A DNA stretch of 64,000 bases from Flavobacterium psychrophilum (GCA_943325515.2 CALPPS020000002.1:1-64000); one strand, 5' to 3'. Positions 52,675 through 62,712 are shown, counted from the stretch's first letter. Notes: generated from the letters alone by a model not told the origin. Translations and numbers: made by a program.

Positions 52675-55110
52675 ATGACTAAGTATTCGTACTTATTACT
52701 CTATGCTATTCTGCTAAATAGCAGCCTTTTTTTTGGTCAGAAAAAAACACTTCATACCCAACCCACATCTGAAAAAATAGTAATTGACGGAAAGTTCAAT
52801 GAAAATGCATGGCAATCTGCGGAAATAGCTAGCGATTTTATTATGATAAATCCAGACAATGGCAAACCCATGCCTCAAGAAAGAAAAACCGAAGTAAAAA
52901 TAGTATACAGCAATGAAGCTGTATATGTTGCCGCCACTCTTTATGATAATGAACCCAATAAAATACTAAAAGAATTAACATCAAGAGATAACTTTGCCAC
53001 TGCAGATCACTTTGGGGTTTTCTTCAATGGATACAACGATGGCCAACAAGAATTTCGTTTTATTGTTAGTGCCGCTGGTGTACAACAAGATTGGATATAC
53101 ACCGAAGCCAATGGCGGAGACTTTTCTTGGGATGCTATTTGGGACAGTCATGTAGAATTAACAAAGTATGGATGGACTGTAGAAATGAGAATTCCTTATG
53201 CAGCTTTGCGCTTTTCTACCGAAAAAAAACAAACTTGGGGTTTAAATTTTTACCGTGAAATAAGAAGACTCCGACAACAATATTCTTGGAACTTTATTGA
53301 CAATAAAATCGTAAACGAAAGTACTCAATCCGGAATTTTAGAAGGAATAGAAAATGTAAATACCCCCACTCGCCTTTTCTTAATTCCCTACGCATCACAA
53401 TATGTTTACGCTAATAAAACCAACAAAACCAATGGCGAATTTAAAGGCGGCCTTGATATAAAATACGGCATCAACGATGCGTTTACTTTAGACGCTATTT
53501 TGATACCCGATTTTGGTCAAGCCAAATTTGACAACATAGAACTAAACCTAAGTGCCTTTGAACAACAATTTAGCGAGAATAGACCTTTTTTTACGGAGGG
53601 AACTGACTTATTTAATAAAGGCGAATTACTCTACACCCGAAGAATAGGTGAAACCCCAGATATAGAAATATCAGACAATGAAAGCATAATAGATAAACCT
53701 GGAAATATTCGTTTAGTCAATGCCTTAAAAGTTTCAGGACGAACCAAAGGTGGCTTGGGCATTGGAGTCCTAAATGCTGTTTCTGAAAAAACCAGTGTGG
53801 TTATAAAAAACAATGACAACAATGAAAGCCGACTTGAAATACTTTCGCCTTTAACAAACTATAACGTATTTGTATTAGACCAGCGATTTCGTAAAAACTC
53901 CTCCGTTACATTTGTAAACACCAATGTTACGCGCAATGGCTCTTTTAAAGATGCCAATGTATCAGCCTTAATTTTTGATTTAAATACCATAAAAAACACC
54001 TATAATTTGAACGGAAGTTTCAAATACTGTTATAGTAATGAAACACCATCTATAGAAGATAAAAAAGGATTTACCTCTGAACTTTATTTAGCCAAATCTA
54101 GTGGAAAATACCGCTATGGATTGGGGGGAGAATACTATTCCAAAGACTATGATATCAATGATTTAGGAATTAATTTCCAAACTCATTACCATTCGCTTTA
54201 TGGCAATGTTAGCTATAGAATATTAAATCCCAGCAAAACCTTCAATTCATTCCAAACAAATTTTAATTTTTATTCGGAGTTTGACAATACTACAGGGAAA
54301 ATACAAGAAGGTCAAGTAAACATTAACCTCAACACTAATGATACCAAAAACGATTATTATGGTGGCGGATTTAATTTTAGACCGTTAAAAGTATATGACT
54401 TTTATGAGCCAAGATCAGGTGATGAGAGCAATTTTGTAGCTCTTCCCGAAAATTGCAATATGTGGTTTTATTATTCTTCTAATTACAACAAAAAATTTGC
54501 TTGGGACTTCAATCCTTCCTACACCTTTTTTAACGAAAAAAACAGAGTGAGTTATGGCTTTGGCTTAAGTCCAAGATACCGGTTTGACGACCATTTTTCT
54601 TTAATTTATAATTTCAACTTCAACCGTCAAAACAACACTACTGGATGGGTAGATTTTGATAATAAAAATACTATTTTTGGTAGAAGAGATCGTATTACTT
54701 ATGTTAATACACTACAAGGAAAATATTCGTTAAACAATAAAATGAATTTATCCCTTTCCATAAGACACTATTGGTCTTATGTCAATAACCGCAATTTCTT
54801 GACCCTTCAAAATGACGGTAGCCTATTAGAAAATACCTCTTTCAACGAAAATAAAAATTACAACCTGAACCTTTGGAATTTAGATTTATCCTATTCCTGG
54901 TGGTTTGCTCCAGGTAGTCAAGTATCTGTTTTATACCGAAATAATTCTTCTTTGTTCAGCAGAGAATTTAGCCGACAATTTGAAAGTAATTTTAAAGATG
55001 TTGTTGACAATCAAAACTTAAATCATTTATTCTCAATTAGTGTTCGCTATTTTATAGATTATAACACCGTAAAAAATTCTAATCTTCATAAAATAGTAAC
55101 CAACCCATAG
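52675..55110 (+). CDS. DUF5916-like outer-membrane protein with CBM9-like N-terminal domain
   Basis: The 811-residue protein starts at the ATG at 52675 with a signal peptide (MTKYSYLLLYAILL..FFGQ, residues 1-22). The first domain (about 30-220) resembles a carbohydrate-binding family 9 fold: KIVIDGKFNENAWQSA, IVYSNEAVYVAATLYD, GQQEFRFIVSAAGVQQDW and EMRIPYAALRF. The rest is beta-strand-rich and looks like an outer-membrane barrel with many aromatic pairs, ending ISVRYFIDYN. Proteins of this kind are widespread in Flavobacteria; the ligand is unknown. It precedes gpmI but has its own promoter. Confidence 0.8.
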   Translation: MTKYSYLLLYAILLNSSLFFGQKKTLHTQPTSEKIVIDGKFNENAWQSAEIASDFIMINPDNGKPMPQERKTEVKIVYSNEAVYVAATLYDNEPNKILKELTSRDNFATADHFGVFFNGYNDGQQEFRFIVSAAGVQQDWIYTEANGGDFSWDAIWDSHVELTKYGWTVEMRIPYAALRFSTEKKQTWGLNFYREIRRLRQQYSWNFIDNKIVNESTQSGILEGIENVNTPTRLFLIPYASQYVYANKTNKTNGEFKGGLDIKYGINDAFTLDAILIPDFGQAKFDNIELNLSAFEQQFSENRPFFTEGTDLFNKGELLYTRRIGETPDIEISDNESIIDKPGNIRLVNALKVSGRTKGGLGIGVLNAVSEKTSVVIKNNDNNESRLEILSPLTNYNVFVLDQRFRKNSSVTFVNTNVTRNGSFKDANVSALIFDLNTIKNTYNLNGSFKYCYSNETPSIEDKKGFTSELYLAKSSGKYRYGLGGEYYSKDYDINDLGINFQTHYHSLYGNVSYRILNPSKTFNSFQTNFNFYSEFDNTTGKIQEGQVNINLNTNDTKNDYYGGGFNFRPLKVYDFYEPRSGDESNFVALPENCNMWFYYSSNYNKKFAWDFNPSYTFFNEKNRVSYGFGLSPRYRFDDHFSLIYNFNFNRQNNTTGWVDFDNKNTIFGRRDRITYVNTLQGKYSLNNKMNLSLSIRHYWSYVNNRNFLTLQNDGSLLENTSFNENKNYNLNLWNLDLSYSWWFAPGSQVSVLYRNNSSLFSREFSRQFESNFKDVVDNQNLNHLFSISVRYFIDYNTVKNSNLHKIVTNP

Positions 55111-55124
55111 GAGCGAATAAATTT

Positions 55125-55152
55125 ATTGAACTAAATTTAAGCCGTATCTTTG
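55125..55152 (+). promoter_or_regulatory. Promoter of gpmI
   Basis: ATTG (55125-55128), a 16-base spacer and TATCTTTG (55145-55152) lie 17 bases before the ATG at 55170. Confidence 0.6.
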
Positions 55153-55169
55153 TTTAAAATAAATGCCTA

Positions 55170-56696
55170 ATGAACAATAAAGTAATCCTTATGATACTAG
55201 ACGGTTGGGGGAAATCTCCGGACCCAAAAGTTTCTGCTATTGACAATGCCAATGTTCCGTTTATCAATAGTTTGTATCAAAATTATCCAAGTGCACAATT
55301 AAGAACTGATGGACTCAACGTTGGGTTACCCGAAGGGCAAATGGGAAATTCCGAAGTAGGCCACATGAACCTTGGTGCGGGTAGAATAGTGTATCAAGAT
55401 TTAGCCAAAATTAATTTGGCAGTCAAAAATAAAACCATGAACCAAGAAAAGCCATTGCTAGATGCTTTTCAATATGCAAAAGACAATAACAAAGCTGTTC
55501 ATTTCCTTGGATTGATTTCTGATGGTGGGGTGCATTCGCATACGTCACATTTGCGTGGGTTGATTGATGCTTCTCAGGATTTTGGTTTGCCAAAAGTTTT
55601 TGTACATGGCTTTACCGATGGTCGCGATGTGGACCCAAAATCAGGGAAAGGTTACATACAAGATTTAGAAAACTATATTCAAAATACTTCGGTTAAAATT
55701 GCCACTGTTATTGGTAGGTATTATGCCATGGACAGAGATAAACGCTGGGAACGCGTAAAGCTGGCGTATGATTTGGTAGTAAACGGAACTGGTAAACACA
55801 CTACCAATTTGGTACAAAGCATAGCCGATAGTTATGCCGAAAATGTAACCGATGAATTCATCCAACCGCTAACGGCTGTTGATGCTACTAACACACCTAT
55901 TGCCACTATTCAAAATGATGATGTGGTGATATTCTTCAACTTTAGAACCGATAGAGGTCGTGAGTTGACCGAAACCTTGTCGCAAAAAGATTTCCATGAA
56001 TTCAACATGCACAAACTGAATTTGTACTATGTGACGATGACCAATTATGACGATACTTATCAAAACGTACACGTTATTTATGACAAAGACAACATCACCG
56101 AAACGCTGGGCGAAGTATTAGAAAAACACAACAAAACTCAAATTCGCATAGCCGAAACCGAGAAATACCCACATGTTACCTTCTTCTTTTCGGGTGGAAG
56201 AGAAATTCCATTTCGTGGCGAAAGCCGCATCTTGAGAAACTCGCCCAAAGTGGCTACCTATGATTTGCAACCCGAGATGAGCGCCTATGAACTAAAAGAC
56301 GCTTTGATCCCAGAATTAAACAAAGGCGAGGTAGATTTTGTATGTCTCAATTTTGCCAATGGCGATATGGTGGGACATACCGGCGTGATGGCAGCAGCCA
56401 TTAAAGCTTGTGAAGCTGTTGATGTTTGTGTTTCCGAAGTAGTAACCGCCGCTTTGGCCAACGATTATACTACCATTATCATTGCGGACCACGGGAATTG
56501 TGAAACGATGATAAACCCTGATGGTTCACCCAACACTGCACACACCACCAACCCGGTGCCTATTATTATGGTAGACAAAGACCCTGTCAGCCTGCATGAT
56601 GGCGTTTTGGGCGACTTGGCTCCTACGATATTAGAACTGATGGGCATAGAAAAACCCGAAGTCATGACGGGTAATTCCTTGTTAGTACGCTTATAA
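55170..56696 (+). CDS. gpmI: 2,3-bisphosphoglycerate-independent phosphoglycerate mutase
   Basis: GpmI interconverts 3- and 2-phosphoglycerate in glycolysis using two manganese ions. The 508 residues match the family. Motifs: MILDGWG with the first metal Asp near residue 9, the catalytic Ser in GQMGNSEVGHMNLGAG near residue 60, HGFTDGRDVDP near residue 150, FNFRTDRGRE near residue 255, and NGDMVGHTG and IADHGNCE near residues 400-450. A terminator follows directly. The DNA here is less AT-rich than its neighbours, as expected of a highly expressed gene. Confidence 0.96.
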   Translation: MNNKVILMILDGWGKSPDPKVSAIDNANVPFINSLYQNYPSAQLRTDGLNVGLPEGQMGNSEVGHMNLGAGRIVYQDLAKINLAVKNKTMNQEKPLLDAFQYAKDNNKAVHFLGLISDGGVHSHTSHLRGLIDASQDFGLPKVFVHGFTDGRDVDPKSGKGYIQDLENYIQNTSVKIATVIGRYYAMDRDKRWERVKLAYDLVVNGTGKHTTNLVQSIADSYAENVTDEFIQPLTAVDATNTPIATIQNDDVVIFFNFRTDRGRELTETLSQKDFHEFNMHKLNLYYVTMTNYDDTYQNVHVIYDKDNITETLGEVLEKHNKTQIRIAETEKYPHVTFFFSGGREIPFRGESRILRNSPKVATYDLQPEMSAYELKDALIPELNKGEVDFVCLNFANGDMVGHTGVMAAAIKACEAVDVCVSEVVTAALANDYTTIIIADHGNCETMINPDGSPNTAHTTNPVPIIMVDKDPVSLHDGVLGDLAPTILELMGIEKPEVMTGNSLLVRL

Positions 56697-56698
56697 AT

Positions 56699-56726
56699 AA
56701 ACTACAACTTTTTATCGTTGTAGTTT
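56699..56726 (+). terminator. Terminator of gpmI
   Basis: A 10-base-pair stem AAACTACAAC / GTTGTAGTTT (56699-56708 and 56717-56726) lies 2 bases after the stop, with a T-rich run soon after. Confidence 0.75.
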
Positions 56727-56867
56727 GTGTGTTTTTATTCACTTTGTGGGCACGGATTACAATTTCGCACTATCTATTATAGATAAAAAAGTAATGATAA
56801 AACTCCTTTTGAGAAAATAAAAAAGGATTAAAAAAAGTTAAAATTTCATTTTTGATAGTAATACTAT

Positions 56868-56875
56868 TATATTTG
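56868..56875 (+). promoter_or_regulatory. -7 box of the DUF2490-TetR-ABC operon
   Basis: TATATTTG fits TAnnTTTG, 26 bases before the TTG start. TTTC at 56844-56847 gives a 20-base spacer. A TetR operator was not identified by eye. Confidence 0.5.
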
Positions 56876-56901
56876 CATAAAAATATATCATTATAACTAT
56901 T

Positions 56902-57627
56902 TTGAAACTAAAACACTTACTCCTTTTACTCGCTTTTATAAGTAGTAGCCAACTTGTTTTTGGTCAAGAAAAAAAAGAGCTTGGTTCTTGGAACATCTTA
57001 AATGTTACCATGAAAGTAAATCCAAAATGGAATTTCTTTACAGAAGCACAGCTCAGAAGTTTAGCTTTTTATAGTGATTTCCATTATTATGAAATAAAAA
57101 TTGGAGCCACCTATAAAATCAAACCAAATTTTTCGGTAACTGGTGGAATTGGCAATTACAACACCTATAGCGAAGGCGGAAATTTTTTAAAACCTATTCA
57201 AAATAAAGAAATCAGAACTTGGGCTCAAGTCAATTTAAAAAACCCATTTGACTATATCATTTTTGAACACCGCTACAGAGCAGAGCAACGATTTACAACG
57301 AATGGGTATAGAAATAGATTCAGATATCGTTTATCGGCAGTAGTTCCGTTGGAAGGAAAAAAAATAGAGCCCAAAACATTTTATCTTTCGGCATGGAATG
57401 AACTATTTTTTACTGATAAGGAACCTTTTTTTGAGAGAAATCGCCTTTTCATTGGTGGCGGTTATGAGTTTTCAGAAAACTTAGCCGTTCAAACAGGTTA
57501 TATTCATCAGTTTGATTATAAAATTAATGACGAAACAGGTCGCGACTTTTTTAATGTAGCACTACTATATAATTTTAATTTGAAACAAAAAGCGAAGCAT
57601 GATTTTCATCCTTCGACAAATGATTAA
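56902..57627 (+). CDS. DUF2490 family protein, probable outer-membrane protein
   Basis: This is the first gene of the exporter operon. The 241-residue protein starts at TTG: an in-frame TAA lies 24 bases upstream, no ATG intervenes, and the signal peptide (LLLLLAFISSSQLVFGQ) begins right after it. The mature part has barrel-like beta strands (KWNFFTEAQLRSLAFY, IGATYKIKPNFSV, RYRLSAVVPL, NLAVQTGYIHQFDY, FNVALLYNFNL). It is a distant paralogue of the DUF2490 protein at 33.7 kb. Its partner role in the exporter is unknown. Confidence 0.75.
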   Translation: MKLKHLLLLLAFISSSQLVFGQEKKELGSWNILNVTMKVNPKWNFFTEAQLRSLAFYSDFHYYEIKIGATYKIKPNFSVTGGIGNYNTYSEGGNFLKPIQNKEIRTWAQVNLKNPFDYIIFEHRYRAEQRFTTNGYRNRFRYRLSAVVPLEGKKIEPKTFYLSAWNELFFTDKEPFFERNRLFIGGGYEFSENLAVQTGYIHQFDYKINDETGRDFFNVALLYNFNLKQKAKHDFHPSTND

Positions 57628-57630
57628 AAA

Positions 57631-58311
57631 ATGACCATGAATAATTTATCTTTAAAAATACAAATCAATAATAACATCTTTGTTAAAGATCCAGAAACCT
57701 CAACGCTGGGTAGAAAAATTATACAAGAGAGTATTATCTTAATGAATGAAATTGGTTTTGAAAATTTTACCTTCAAAAAGCTAGGTGAACAAATAGGTTC
57801 TAACGAAAGTTCTATTTATCGTTATTTTGAAAGCAAACACAAACTATTGGTTTATCTATCTTCCTGGTATTGGAGTTGGATTGAATATCGAATGGTTTTT
57901 GAAACCAATAACATAGACAACGCATTTGAAAAACTAAAAAAAGCAATAACTATAGTCACAGAAAAAATTGAGGATGATTCTAAAACAAAACATATCAATG
58001 AGGCCATTTTAAACCAAATTATTATAGCAGAATTTACCAAAACATTACTAACAAAAGAAGTTGATGAAGAAAATAGAGAAGGCTTCTTTTTAGTTTACAA
58101 AAGAGTAATCAATAGAATTATAACTATTATTGAGGAAGTGAATCCTGACTACATTTTTGCCAAAAGTTTAGCTTCTTCTATTGTTGAAGGAGCATTGCAT
58201 CAACATTTTTTGAAAGACCACTTGAAAACAATTACCAATTGTAACAACGATATATCTCCAACAGATTTTTATATAAATTTAGTTTCCCAAACTTTAAAAT
58301 CACAACTATGA
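57631..58311 (+). CDS. TetR family transcriptional regulator
   Basis: The 226-residue protein has an N-terminal TetR helix-turn-helix (IIQESIILMNEIGFENFTF then KLGEQIGSNESSIYRYF, about residues 28-68) and a helical ligand-binding domain. It lies 3 bases after the DUF2490 gene and overlaps the ABC gene by 4 bases (ATGA), so it is made together with the transporter it probably represses. The start may be the second Met (residue 3). The effector is unknown. Being inside the operon suggests autoregulation. Confidence 0.88.
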   Translation: MTMNNLSLKIQINNNIFVKDPETSTLGRKIIQESIILMNEIGFENFTFKKLGEQIGSNESSIYRYFESKHKLLVYLSSWYWSWIEYRMVFETNNIDNAFEKLKKAITIVTEKIEDDSKTKHINEAILNQIIIAEFTKTLLTKEVDEENREGFFLVYKRVINRIITIIEEVNPDYIFAKSLASSIVEGALHQHFLKDHLKTITNCNNDISPTDFYINLVSQTLKSQL

Positions 58312-59975
58312 AATATACACCTTTACAACGTTTTATTAGCCTATTACGACTGGATAAAAAAGACATTTCGCAAGTATTCTTTTATGCCATTTTTGCTGGA
58401 TTGGTAAGTTTGTCATTGCCATTAGGCATCCAAGCTATTATCAATTTAATTCAATCAGGGCGCGTGAGTGTTTCATGGGTTGTATTAGTAATTATTGTCA
58501 TTATTGGAGTTGCCTTGGTTGGCATTTTATCCATTATGCAACTACGAATTACAGAGAATTTACAACAAAAAATATTTGTTCGTTCTTCTTTTGAATTTGG
58601 GTATCGATTGCCAAAAATTAAGTTTGAAGAATTATATAATCAATATCCACCAGAATTGGCCAATCGTTTTTTTGATACGATTACTATTCAAAAAGGAGCT
58701 TCAAAATTATTGATTGATTTTTCATCAGCACTTCTTCAAATCGTCTTTGGAATTATTTTGCTTTCACTATATCATCCTTTCTTCATTTTCTTCGGACTGA
58801 TACTGTTGTTTTTATTGTATATCATTTTTAAATTTTCGTATAATTCAGGGCTTTCTACCAGTATTAAAGAATCAAAATACAAGTATAAAGTAGTAAGTTG
58901 GTTGCAAGAAATGGCAAGAAACAATTATAGTTTTAGAAAAAAAACCAACTTTGATTATGCATTAATCAAAAACAACTATTTAGTTACTCAGTATTTAGAG
59001 TATAGAGAAAAGCACTTTAACATCATCAAAAGACAGTATTTACAATTGATTGTTTTTAAAGTAATCATTACCGCTGGATTGCTATTCATTGGTGGGTATT
59101 TAGTACTGAATCAAAAAATGAATATCGGACAATTCGTTGCTGCTGAAATTATCATTTTATTGGTTATAAATTCAGTCGAGAAAATTGTGGTTGGTCTAGA
59201 AACGCTTTATGATGTTTTAACTGCAGTTGAAAAAATTGGACAAATTTCAGATTTAGAAATAGAACCTAATCAAACTACTACCAATGAAATTTGTTATAAC
59301 AACATTACTCTAGAAGCTGAAAACATTAAGTTCAAATTCCCAGAATCTAGGGATTATGTTTTAGACAATATCAATTTGAAAATTGAAAATTCAGAAAAAA
59401 TATTCTTGGAAGGTGATAATGGTTCGGGAAAAACCACTTTGATAAGAATACTTTCTGGATTATTACAACCTACATCAGGCACGTTTTTTATCAACGATGA
59501 TACTTACAGAAAAATTGATTTACAACAGTTTCGTTCTCAAATCGGAACCATAATTAATGGCGAAACACCTTTTGAAGGAACTATTTTAGAAAACATAACT
59601 TTCAACAATCCTAGTATTTCTCAAGAGGATATCAAATGGGCTATAGAAAGCGTAAAATTAGGTTCATTTATAAAATCACTACCCAAAGGATTGGATACCA
59701 AAATTTTTCCAGAAGGAAAACAACTTTCTTCATCCAATGCTCAAAAAATACTTTTGGCTAGAAGCATCATCAACAAACCTAAAATTCTTTTCTATGAAGA
59801 TGCTTTAGACAGAATGGATGCTCATATTGCCAAAGAAATCATTGACTTTTTAACATCGGGTGAAAACAAATGGACTTTAATTGTGTCCTCAAAAAATCCG
59901 TATTGGAAAGAAAAATGCACACGTAAAATCACTATGCAAGAAGGAAAAATAAGTAACGACACTAAAACTATTTAA
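58308..59975 (+). CDS. ABC exporter half-transporter with atypical nucleotide-binding motifs
   Basis: The 555-residue protein has about six membrane segments (about 20-300) and a C-terminal nucleotide-binding domain (about 325-555), the layout of type I secretion or multidrug exporters. Walker A is intact (GDNGSGKTT). Other motifs are altered: the Q-loop reads TIINGE, the signature is LSSSN instead of LSGGQ, Walker B reads ILFYEDALDRMD with E-D in place of D-E, and the H-loop has Lys (VSSKNP) for His. The ATPase may be slow, regulatory or inactive. Its TetR, HlyD and TolC neighbours indicate a tripartite system. There is no peptidase domain. Confidence 0.88.
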   Translation: MKYTPLQRFISLLRLDKKDISQVFFYAIFAGLVSLSLPLGIQAIINLIQSGRVSVSWVVLVIIVIIGVALVGILSIMQLRITENLQQKIFVRSSFEFGYRLPKIKFEELYNQYPPELANRFFDTITIQKGASKLLIDFSSALLQIVFGIILLSLYHPFFIFFGLILLFLLYIIFKFSYNSGLSTSIKESKYKYKVVSWLQEMARNNYSFRKKTNFDYALIKNNYLVTQYLEYREKHFNIIKRQYLQLIVFKVIITAGLLFIGGYLVLNQKMNIGQFVAAEIIILLVINSVEKIVVGLETLYDVLTAVEKIGQISDLEIEPNQTTTNEICYNNITLEAENIKFKFPESRDYVLDNINLKIENSEKIFLEGDNGSGKTTLIRILSGLLQPTSGTFFINDDTYRKIDLQQFRSQIGTIINGETPFEGTILENITFNNPSISQEDIKWAIESVKLGSFIKSLPKGLDTKIFPEGKQLSSSNAQKILLARSIINKPKILFYEDALDRMDAHIAKEIIDFLTSGENKWTLIVSSKNPYWKEKCTRKITMQEGKISNDTKTI

Positions 59976-59977
59976 TC

Positions 59978-61324
59978 ATGCTCAATATTTCTAACAACAA
60001 TCAGATTACTGAAAACATTGAACAGTTTAGCACAGTAAAAAACTTGAGCCATAGGCCACATTATAAAATTTTGAATAAAATAATCCTAGGAGTTTCTATT
60101 TTGGCAGTTATTATTTTATTTCTTCCTTGGACACAAAATATCTCTGGTTCAGGTGCTGTAACAACATTGAAGCCTGGCCAAAGACCACAAACTATTCATA
60201 CTGCCATAGCAGGAAGAATCGAAAAATGGTATGTGAAAGAAGGAGATTTTGTAAACAAAGGCGATACCATTCTTTTTATATCTGAAACCAAAGAAGACTA
60301 TCTTGACCCTAACTTGATTAAAAATACCGAAAGCCAAATGAAAGCCAAGGAAATGGCGCAGGTTTCTTATGGAGGAAAGGTAACCACATTGTCAGCTCAA
60401 ATTGCTGCTATTCAAAACGAGAAGCATTTGAAACTCCAACAGGCAAAAAACAAAATAAGACAAGGGATTTTAAGAGTAAAAAGTGATAGTATTGATTTAA
60501 TAGCCGTTAGAACTCAAGTAAAAATTGCTAATACACAATTCAATCGTGCTATTGCTTTGAACAAAGAAGGGTTAAAACCATTGACTGATGTGGAAGAAAA
60601 AAGATTGAAACTTCAAGAAATGGATGCCAAAATAATCACCCAAGAAAACAAACTTTTAGCTAGCGAAAATGAATTGATAAATGTCAAAGTAGAAGTCAAT
60701 CGTATAATAGCAGAGTATAATGAAAAAGAACAAAAAGCAAGAAGTGATCAATATACAGCCTTGAGTAATCAATATGATACGGAAGCGCAAGTCAACAAAT
60801 TGAAAAACCAATACACTAATTACCAAATCAGAAATGGCATGTATTATATCAAAGCACCACAAAGCGGTTATGTGAATAGAGCATTACAATCAGGAATTGG
60901 AGAAACAATAAAAGAAGGAACACAAATCGTAAGCATAATGCCATCAAAATATGATATCGCCGTTGAGACTTATGTAACACCTACTGATTTACCATTGGTG
61001 CACAAAGGAGAAAAAGTAAGAGTTTGGTTTGATGGTTGGCCTACAATAGTATTTTCTGGTTGGCCAGGAATGAGTTATGGAACATTTGGAGGAAAAATAG
61101 TTGCCGTAGAAAATTTTATTAGCGATAATGGAAAATTCAGAGTACTAATTGCTCCAGACGCTGAAGAAGCTCCGTGGCCTAGACAAGTAAGTATTGGTTC
61201 TGGCGCGCAAACATTAGCTTTACTTGATAATGTCCCTGTTTGGTTTGAACTATGGCGAACTTTGAATGGTTTCCCACCAAATTATTATCAGCCAAAAGAG
61301 AATTCACAAAAAGAGAAAAAATAA
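59978..61324 (+). CDS. HlyD-type membrane fusion protein
   Basis: This periplasmic adaptor connects an inner-membrane exporter to TolC. The 448-residue protein has one N-terminal membrane segment (KIILGVSILAVIILFL, residues 35-50), a biotinyl-lipoyl-like domain (AGRIEKWYVKEGDFVNKGDTIL), a long helical hairpin (about residues 105-285) and a beta-barrel domain. It begins 2 bases after the ABC gene; its stop shares one base with the TolC ATG (TAATG). Length and order fit type I secretion adaptors. Confidence 0.9.
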   Translation: MLNISNNNQITENIEQFSTVKNLSHRPHYKILNKIILGVSILAVIILFLPWTQNISGSGAVTTLKPGQRPQTIHTAIAGRIEKWYVKEGDFVNKGDTILFISETKEDYLDPNLIKNTESQMKAKEMAQVSYGGKVTTLSAQIAAIQNEKHLKLQQAKNKIRQGILRVKSDSIDLIAVRTQVKIANTQFNRAIALNKEGLKPLTDVEEKRLKLQEMDAKIITQENKLLASENELINVKVEVNRIIAEYNEKEQKARSDQYTALSNQYDTEAQVNKLKNQYTNYQIRNGMYYIKAPQSGYVNRALQSGIGETIKEGTQIVSIMPSKYDIAVETYVTPTDLPLVHKGEKVRVWFDGWPTIVFSGWPGMSYGTFGGKIVAVENFISDNGKFRVLIAPDAEEAPWPRQVSIGSGAQTLALLDNVPVWFELWRTLNGFPPNYYQPKENSQKEKK

Positions 61325-62712
61325 TGAAATCAATAGTTCTAGGTTTTTTATTTATTGGATTTTTAGGATTTGGACAAAATTCACAACCAAAAGAATTTAG
61401 CTATAATGAATTCTTGGGTTATGTGAAAAAGTATCATCCAATGGTGAAAAGTGCTGCCTTACAAGTGAGTAGTGCCCAAGCTAATTTGATGATGGCGCGT
61501 GGCGGTTTTGACCCAAAGATTGAAGTTGATTTTGAACAAAAAAAATTCAAAGACAGCGATTATTACTCCGTTCTCAACAGTAGCTTTGTCATTCCAACTT
61601 GGTATGGAATTGAAGTAAAAGCTGGTTTTGATAATAATGAAGGTATTTACCTTAATCCAGAAAACACAGTTCCAAATCAAGGGTTAACCTCGTTAGGAAT
61701 CAATATTCCGCTTGGACAAGGATTGTTTATCAACCAAAGAATGGCCGATTTGCGCAAAGGAAAACTACAAATCAATTTGAGCCAAGCCGAACAAAAACTA
61801 CAGGCAGTTGCTGTTTTGTATGAGGCATCTGTTGCTTATTTTAATTGGCGGAAAAGTTACAACGAAGTATTGCTCTATGAAAACTATGCAAAAAATGCGC
61901 AAGTCCGATTTATAGGTGTGAAATCACTTATAAGAGAAGGTGACAAACCAGCCATTGATAGTGTTGAAGCTGGAATAATAGTAAAAAATAGGTTGTTGAG
62001 TTTGGAGGATTCTAAATTAAAATTAAATAAAGCCAAATTGGGATTATCTAATTTCCTTTGGCTCGATAATAATATCCCATTTGAATTGGCCGATGATTTG
62101 ATTCCAGAAGGGAATTTGGAACAAACAATACAAGAAACATTAAGAACGAATGAATTATTGAATACTGAAATTTCAATTACTAATCATCCAAAAATCAATG
62201 CACTCCAAAGTAAAGTAGACATTTACACCGTTGACAAAAAACTAAAAGCCAATATGCTTTTGCCAAAAATTGATTTGGGATATTCCTACTTATCAGAACC
62301 AAGTTATTTTGACAATTATAGATTTCAGGATTATAAAGTAGGCGTAAATTTTGCTTTTCCTTTATTCTTAAGAAAAGAAAGAGGCAGTTTGAAAATAGCT
62401 AAATTCAAAGTACAAGATGCACAACTAGATTTAGATTTAGAAAAAGTACAATTGAAAAATAAAATCAATGCACAGCAAATCGAAATTCAATCGTTGCTAA
62501 AACAAAAAAATATTATTTCAGATTTAGTAAATGATTACAACATCATGCTAACTTCGGAAGACCGATTATTTTCCTTTGGTGAAAGCTCCATTTTCCTAAT
62601 TAACTCGAGAGAAAACAATTTAGTCTCCGCTCAATTAGCTGAAATTACAATAGAAAACAGGTATTTCATTTCAAATGCAGAACTATTTAAAATCATGGCC
62701 AATCCAGAATAA
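61324..62712 (+). CDS. TolC family outer-membrane efflux protein
   Basis: TolC forms the trimeric outer-membrane channel. The 462-residue protein begins MKSIVLGFLFIGFLGFGQ at the ATG at 61324; the longer frame to 61252 lies inside the HlyD gene and lacks a signal peptide. The two-repeat helical pattern (for example LGYVKKYHPMVKSAALQVSSA and LGLSNFLW) is typical. It completes the TetR-ABC-HlyD-TolC operon and is followed by map with its own -7 box. Confidence 0.88.
   Translation: MKSIVLGFLFIGFLGFGQNSQPKEFSYNEFLGYVKKYHPMVKSAALQVSSAQANLMMARGGFDPKIEVDFEQKKFKDSDYYSVLNSSFVIPTWYGIEVKAGFDNNEGIYLNPENTVPNQGLTSLGINIPLGQGLFINQRMADLRKGKLQINLSQAEQKLQAVAVLYEASVAYFNWRKSYNEVLLYENYAKNAQVRFIGVKSLIREGDKPAIDSVEAGIIVKNRLLSLEDSKLKLNKAKLGLSNFLWLDNNIPFELADDLIPEGNLEQTIQETLRTNELLNTEISITNHPKINALQSKVDIYTVDKKLKANMLLPKIDLGYSYLSEPSYFDNYRFQDYKVGVNFAFPLFLRKERGSLKIAKFKVQDAQLDLDLEKVQLKNKINAQQIEIQSLLKQKNIISDLVNDYNIMLTSEDRLFSFGESSIFLINSRENNLVSAQLAEITIENRYFISNAELFKIMANPE

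Noticed and set aside
56740-56790. GGCACGGATTACAATTTCGC-like motif after gpmI as an insertion-sequence end
   Set aside because: No matching inverted end or transposase is nearby; too short to support a call.
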